26,264 nucleotides of DNA from an uncultured Elusimicrobia bacterium. Lineage in GTDB: Bacteria; Elusimicrobiota; Endomicrobiia; Endomicrobiales; Endomicrobiaceae. Made by a program: the position numbers and the translations under genes. Under the pieces are notes generated by a model, which was not told where the DNA came from, ran no database searches, and saw nothing but the letters and a program-made list of their open reading frames with translations. Shown here in pieces: positions 22,430 through 26,264 of the stretch (position 1 is its first letter; each line of letters opens with the position of its first letter). The DNA lies in NCBI GenBank assembly GCA_937916125.1, contig CALGGE010000015.1:1-26264 (forward strand), written 5' to 3'.

Positions 22430-25400
22430 TTATGCTGCGGATAACAAGGCATGAAGTTTTTTGGTATCAATATCCAACATTTCGCTCATATCCTTGTCCA
22501 ACTGTAAATTCTCAGCCAATAACAACTCGATTATTCCGTTTAAAACGTAAGCTTTATATTCATCCGTCAAATCCTCTTCCTGAAGCATAGATTGAAGTTC
22601 TTTCATTATCTCATCGGGTGTTTTATCCGAAAGCGTCTTGATTACTTCAGCACCTTCCTGAGGATTATAACTCTTACCTGTCAATACTTTGTATTCAACA
22701 AGTCTTGCCATAAGCTCATTCATATTATCAACTCTATCGGTATCTTTTACATTATCTATAACTTTTGATAATTCTGTTACCTGCAAGATACCTTCCAATA
22801 TTCCCTGCATTTCGTCTTTGCTGATATCTTCGTTCATTAATCTGTTCCTTAACGATTCGGCAGCTTTCTGATTTCCTGATTTCTCCAAATGTTTTAATAC
22901 AAATAATACGGGTCCGGCACCATAATTTTTTTCGAAACTAAATTTGGAAATATTCTTTATATGAGAAACCAACATAGTTTCATCAATGAAATCCAAATCA
23001 ATTGTTCCTAAGTTTCTTCCTTCTCTTAATCCTCTTGCTTTTTCTTTTGCCGCTTTCTGTTCCGGAGTATCGGCAAACATTGCTTTGATTATATCAAACA
23101 TCGTAAAACCGTTTTCCGATGTATTTTCTTTGCTGATTTCTCTTAAGACTACCCCGTCGAAAGCAACTGCGGCACCCATATTGATAAGAGACTTGATATT
23201 ATCCGAAGTCAACACAATATTTTCTCTTTCTTTTCTTGAAATATTGACGATAACATTCGACAAATCACCTTTCATGCCTATTGCTTGATTATAGTTTACA
23301 ACCTGTCTTTGATTCTTTGAAGGATTTTCGGGAACTGCGACGGAAACGCCTTCAATATTAATATTTTCCGCACCTTCGCCGAATACAACAATATTCATTC
23401 CTTCGGCTTTTGCCAAAGCTACTGCATTATCTATATCACGCTGAATTTCCTCAGAAGTTTTAATCATCGGTTCCATACGACTTGTTCCGCCGTCAAAATC
23501 AACTTCAAGAGAATATCTTACCGTTATCGGTGTAACATCTATCATAATATTATCTATTCCCTTTTCTTTCAACGCTCTGATTACATCAACGGTAATATCA
23601 GCTGCGGCGTAAGTTCCGAAAATATTTGCAGGCTGAATTATCATATCTTTCAATGCCTGAACTCTTATATTTGTGTAATTTAACAAACCTTTTGCAATTG
23701 CACTTTTAAGACTTTCGGTACTTACGGCAAGAAATGATTTATCGTCGATATATTCATCTGTTATATCTTCCTGTCCGTCAAGTAAAGACGGTGTTACATA
23801 AAGAACTTTCTTATTTACCTGTCCGACAATATTTTTTGCTTTAATATCGTCAAGAATACCTCTTATTGCATTTCTGCCGTCAACACTTTCCTTATTAAGT
23901 GCCTCATAAGTTACCATATCCAAGTTTCCTGTTTTCATTGCAAGTTCGAGTAATGCTTTTCTTTCGTCATTATAGATAACATTGCCTGTTTCGTCGGTAA
24001 TCACTTCTTCGGTACTATTTAACAGTATCAATTTTACTTTTACGCCGCTTTCCGCAAGTGCCTGAGCTTCCTCTAATGCTTTTAAGTCGGAAGCATCAAC
24101 TATTGAAATAACTTCGGCTTTTACTTTAAATAATGCGGTAATGCCCAAAACTTTCATCTGCAACCAGTTATTGGCACTTCTGATTAAATTCTGAAGGATT
24201 TGAGCAACGGAAGATTTTTCAGATTCAAATCCCAAATCATCAATTAATTGTTCCTCTGTTATATATTTTATTATATCATCCGCAACTCCCAATTTTTCAT
24301 ACGCATTGTAAGATTCGCATACTATTAATACTCTCGGATCATCTATTGTTGCAATATATCCTTCGTCACCTTCTTTTAATCCTGCTACTTCATTTAAATC
24401 TTTTCTTATCTTTTCTTTATCGGCATCTGTTTTGTCCCACTGTTTTGTTGCAGCAAATCTCCACCATAACAATACCAACGACACTTTTTCTTCCCAACTT
24501 AAATTTTGATAATCCGTTATATCAATATTTCTGCCGTTCTTTACTAATGTCGTGGTTATTTTATTCAATGATGTTATTCCTGTTGATTGCCACATATTTG
24601 TTTCTATTTTGGCTACTACGGGTTTTACATCTACCGTCGTTCCCGCAAATGCGGATATTGCAGCTATTTCCTCTGCCGTCAAGATACCTTCATATACAGA
24701 CAAATCTGCAGGTACTTGCTGTCCCGTCACAATTTTCTTACCCGGTTTAGGATCTAAAAGCTGAGGGAACTTCGATCTTCCTCTCTGTGCTATTTCCTGT
24801 ATAGGATTAAGATTTCCTTTTTCTTTTTCTTTTAATGCTGCTTTGTATTCTTCTAAAAATTCTTCTACCGTCTGCCCGTCAAGCAAATACAGATTTGCAA
24901 CATATTCAGGTCTATAAAAAGCCACTGCATCATTAAAACCGAATGATGGTACCGAAAGTTCTCTTGCATATTTTTCCAATTTTTCAGCTTCTTCTATATT
25001 TCCTGCCTTTCTTGCCGCTTTTGCTTTTTCTTCAACATCAGCTATAGTTGCTTTTAATGTCGGATCTTCTACAGCGAATTGGCTGCCACTTGCTTCATCT
25101 ACAAACCAACTTCCGCCTTTCAAGCCTGCCACTCTCTGTGATACTTCCGACATAAAGTTTATTCCGTTTGCTTCCGCCTGTTCTATAAAATATCCTAACT
25201 CTACAAGGAATGTTTTATCAAATTTTGCCGCATAATTATCTATATTTTTTACATATACATATTTTTTCCCGCCTTCAAACATTCCCAACAATTCACCGCT
25301 CTCTATTAACTGATGAAAATATTCTCCATGCCCTAAAGGAGCTTTCTCTTGAGATAATAATGCTTCAGGATTTTTTCTTGCTCTCACCATAGTATCGGCA

Positions 25401-26264
25401 GCATACCATAAAGCCTTATAATAATCTTCCGGATTATCAAATTTACTTTTCATTGAACGAGTATCTTGCATATTTGCAATGTATGTTGATCCCAACGGCT
25501 GTCTGAAAAGTTTTACATTTGCTCTATTTTCAAAACCGTAATATCCGTTATTATCCAACATATTTTGATGTTCCGGAGCATATTCATCATTTGTCATTAA
25601 CAAAACAACATTATCGTATAACGCCTTCTTTCCCGCCTGAGCTCTCAGTTGTTCAAATAATTTTACGATATTTGTCATAAATATTCCGAAATAAGTTGTT
25701 CCGTCTGCCGTTATAGGAACTGCCGCTTTGGAACCCATTGTTTTTACACCTGTTTTTCCGCTTGCTACGACCTCTTTTATTTCTTCAGGAGCTTCTGCAA
25801 CACTCATTCTTGAGCTTGCTCCACCCATCAATATGGATAAACTTACACTTCCGTCGAGCAATGCCTCCGCACCCTTTCTTTCCAATTCAAGCTGTCTTTC
25901 CTGACTCAATTCCATCGGATTGAAAACATCTGCCTGTTCAGTCGGTCTCATAGGCTCTTCAACCACATCATTTTTTATTTCCCCTGCCCAATATTTCTGA
26001 CCGGTTTTAACTTCAACCGAAACCGGTTTTGCAGGTTCTTCAGGCACTAAAGCTTCTTCATCAACCAATTGCCCGGTTCTTATATATCTTATCAAATCTT
26101 CGGCTACACCGAGCTTTTCATAAGCATTGTATGATTCACAAACTATCAATATTCTGGGATCATCTATCGTTGATATATAATTTTCATCTCCTTCTTTTAA
26201 GTTTAAAGTTTTATTCAAATCCTGTCTTATTTTTTCTTTATCGGCATCTGTTTTGTCCCACTGT
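22430..26264 (-). CDS. Giant repeat protein with a UDP-sugar pyrophosphorylase-like domain (5' end outside window)
   Basis: The frame is open from the window edge to 22430, at least 1,277 codons. The TTG at 26218 is an internal Leu codon, not a start. Numbering from the edge: residues 1-68 and 608-676 are two copies of a repeat (QWDKTDADKEKIR ... DDPRxLIVCESYNAYEKLGV). Between them, about 120-575, is a domain resembling the UDPGP family (UDP-glucose/UDP-GlcNAc pyrophosphorylases): LMGGASSRM at 145-153 for the GGxGTRL loop, Lys179 in SKAAVP, PLGHGEYFHQLIESG at 309, YVKNIDNYAAKFD, and an LKGG motif. The C-terminal ~585 residues match nothing I recognise; they alternate strands and Lys/Glu-rich helices without membrane segments. 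Catalytic activity and location are unknown. Such architectures remind me of very large proteins reported in Omnitrophota and Elusimicrobiota. Confidence 0.85.
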   Translation of the reverse strand, partial: QWDKTDADKEKIRQDLNKTLNLKEGDENYISTIDDPRILIVCESYNAYEKLGVAEDLIRYIRTGQLVDEEALVPEEPAKPVSVEVKTGQKYWAGEIKNDVVEEPMRPTEQADVFNPMELSQERQLELERKGAEALLDGSVSLSILMGGASSRMSVAEAPEEIKEVVASGKTGVKTMGSKAAVPITADGTTYFGIFMTNIVKLFEQLRAQAGKKALYDNVVLLMTNDEYAPEHQNMLDNNGYYGFENRANVKLFRQPLGSTYIANMQDTRSMKSKFDNPEDYYKALWYAADTMVRARKNPEALLSQEKAPLGHGEYFHQLIESGELLGMFEGGKKYVYVKNIDNYAAKFDKTFLVELGYFIEQAEANGINFMSEVSQRVAGLKGGSWFVDEASGSQFAVEDPTLKATIADVEEKAKAARKAGNIEEAEKLEKYARELSVPSFGFNDAVAFYRPEYVANLYLLDGQTVEEFLEEYKAALKEKEKGNLNPIQEIAQRGRSKFPQLLDPKPGKKIVTGQQVPADLSVYEGILTAEEIAAISAFAGTTVDVKPVVAKIETNMWQSTGITSLNKITTTLVKNGRNIDITDYQNLSWEEKVSLVLLWWRFAATKQWDKTDADKEKIRKDLNEVAGLKEGDEGYIATIDDPRVLIVCESYNAYEKLGVADDIIKYITEEQLIDDLGFESEKSSVAQILQNLIRSANNWLQMKVLGITALFKVKAEVISIVDASDLKALEEAQALAESGVKVKLILLNSTEEVITDETGNVIYNDERKALLELAMKTGNLDMVTYEALNKESVDGRNAIRGILDDIKAKNIVGQVNKKVLYVTPSLLDGQEDITDEYIDDKSFLAVSTESLKSAIAKGLLNYTNIRVQALKDMIIQPANIFGTYAAADITVDVIRALKEKGIDNIMIDVTPITVRYSLEVDFDGGTSRMEPMIKTSEEIQRDIDNAVALAKAEGMNIVVFGEGAENINIEGVSVAVPENPSKNQRQVVNYNQAIGMKGDLSNVIVNISRKERENIVLTSDNIKSLINMGAAVAFDGVVLREISKENTSENGFTMFDIIKAMFADTPEQKAAKEKARGLREGRNLGTIDLDFIDETMLVSHIKNISKFSFEKNYGAGPVLFVLKHLEKSGNQKAAESLRNRLMNEDISKDEMQGILEGILQVTELSKVIDNVKDTDRVDNMNELMARLVEYKVLTGKSYNPQEGAEVIKTLSDKTPDEIMKELQSMLQEEDLTDEYKAYVLNGIIELLLAENLQLDKDMSEMLDIDTKKLHALLSAA
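24236..24443 (-). repeat. Internal repeat copy 2 of the giant gene
   Basis: It encodes the ~69-residue unit at residues 608-676 (counted from the edge). Its 5' 33 bp (24411-24443) are identical to 26232-26264, exactly 1,821 bp (607 codons) away. Further on, the two copies differ mainly at third positions. Confidence 0.9.
26060..26264 (-). repeat. Internal repeat copy 1 of the giant gene, cut by the window edge
   Basis: It encodes residues 1-68 from the edge and is homologous to 24236-24443. The window ends inside a stretch of perfect identity with copy 2, which would be expected if a contig stopped at a repeat the assembler could not cross. Confidence 0.85.

Noticed and set aside
26216..26218. 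Translation start of the giant protein at 26218
   Set aside because: The codon is TTG, there is no Shine-Dalgarno sequence, and the frame upstream to the edge encodes the same repeat residues as the internal copy, so it is coding sequence.

Overview
The window is AT-rich bacterial DNA, and every gene I can support lies on the minus strand, in tightly packed operons with many TAATG and ATGA stop/start overlaps. The gene set is chromosomal housekeeping plus a Tad (Flp) pilus cluster and part of a giant multidomain protein. Gram-negative-type lipoprotein and pilus genes, AT-rich intergenic repeat mosaics and a giant protein with a nucleotidyltransferase module are compatible with Elusimicrobiota (for example the Endomicrobia) or a related lineage. 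That placement is an inference that a protein search would have to confirm.

Layout from high to low coordinate, which is the direction of transcription. 26264-22430: 3' part of a very large ORF, open at the window edge, with two copies of a ~69-residue repeat flanking a UDP-sugar pyrophosphorylase-like domain, closed by a strong terminator. 22305-20363: an extended -10 promoter, rsfS, serS and a terminator hairpin. 20348-15073: a compact Tad pilus operon (tadE-like, a 55-codon flp pilin, cpaB, a cpaE-like/cpaF fusion, tadB, tadC). 14974-10468: five coupled genes (YihX-like HAD phosphatase, GGQ release-factor-like protein, nadE, radC, purF-like). 10242-3051: tRNA-Ala(CGC), then atpBEFHAGDC and a MORN_2/YwqK lipoprotein joined to atpC by an ATGA overlap. 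2888-1657: yebC-ruvC. 1656-703: a gene-free stretch built of nested repeats. 702-106: an unrecognised membrane-anchored protein with a clear promoter and a terminator whose stem contains the last codons.

Three things stand out. (1) Two glutamine-dependent enzymes in the same operon, NadE and PurF, both lack their glutaminase active sites but keep intact synthetase/transferase sites, suggesting use of free ammonia. (2) The giant ORF ends at the window edge inside a 33-bp stretch identical to another copy 1,821 bp away, so the complete gene is probably longer and repetitive. (3) Intergenic regions are assembled from a small set of modules: 7-bp AATGTAY arrays, 8-bp CAACTNTT arrays, a GTCATTCTGA-type element, and hairpins with a constant core but different, still complementary arms.

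The ATP synthase is complete (a, c, b, delta, alpha, gamma, beta, epsilon; no atpI), with a short delta subunit, a Gly in the alpha P-loop where Gln is usual, and a c-subunit with a Glu-Ser pair but no helix-1 Gln. The tRNA-Ala upstream of it carries G3:U70 but has lost the usual G18:U55 pair.
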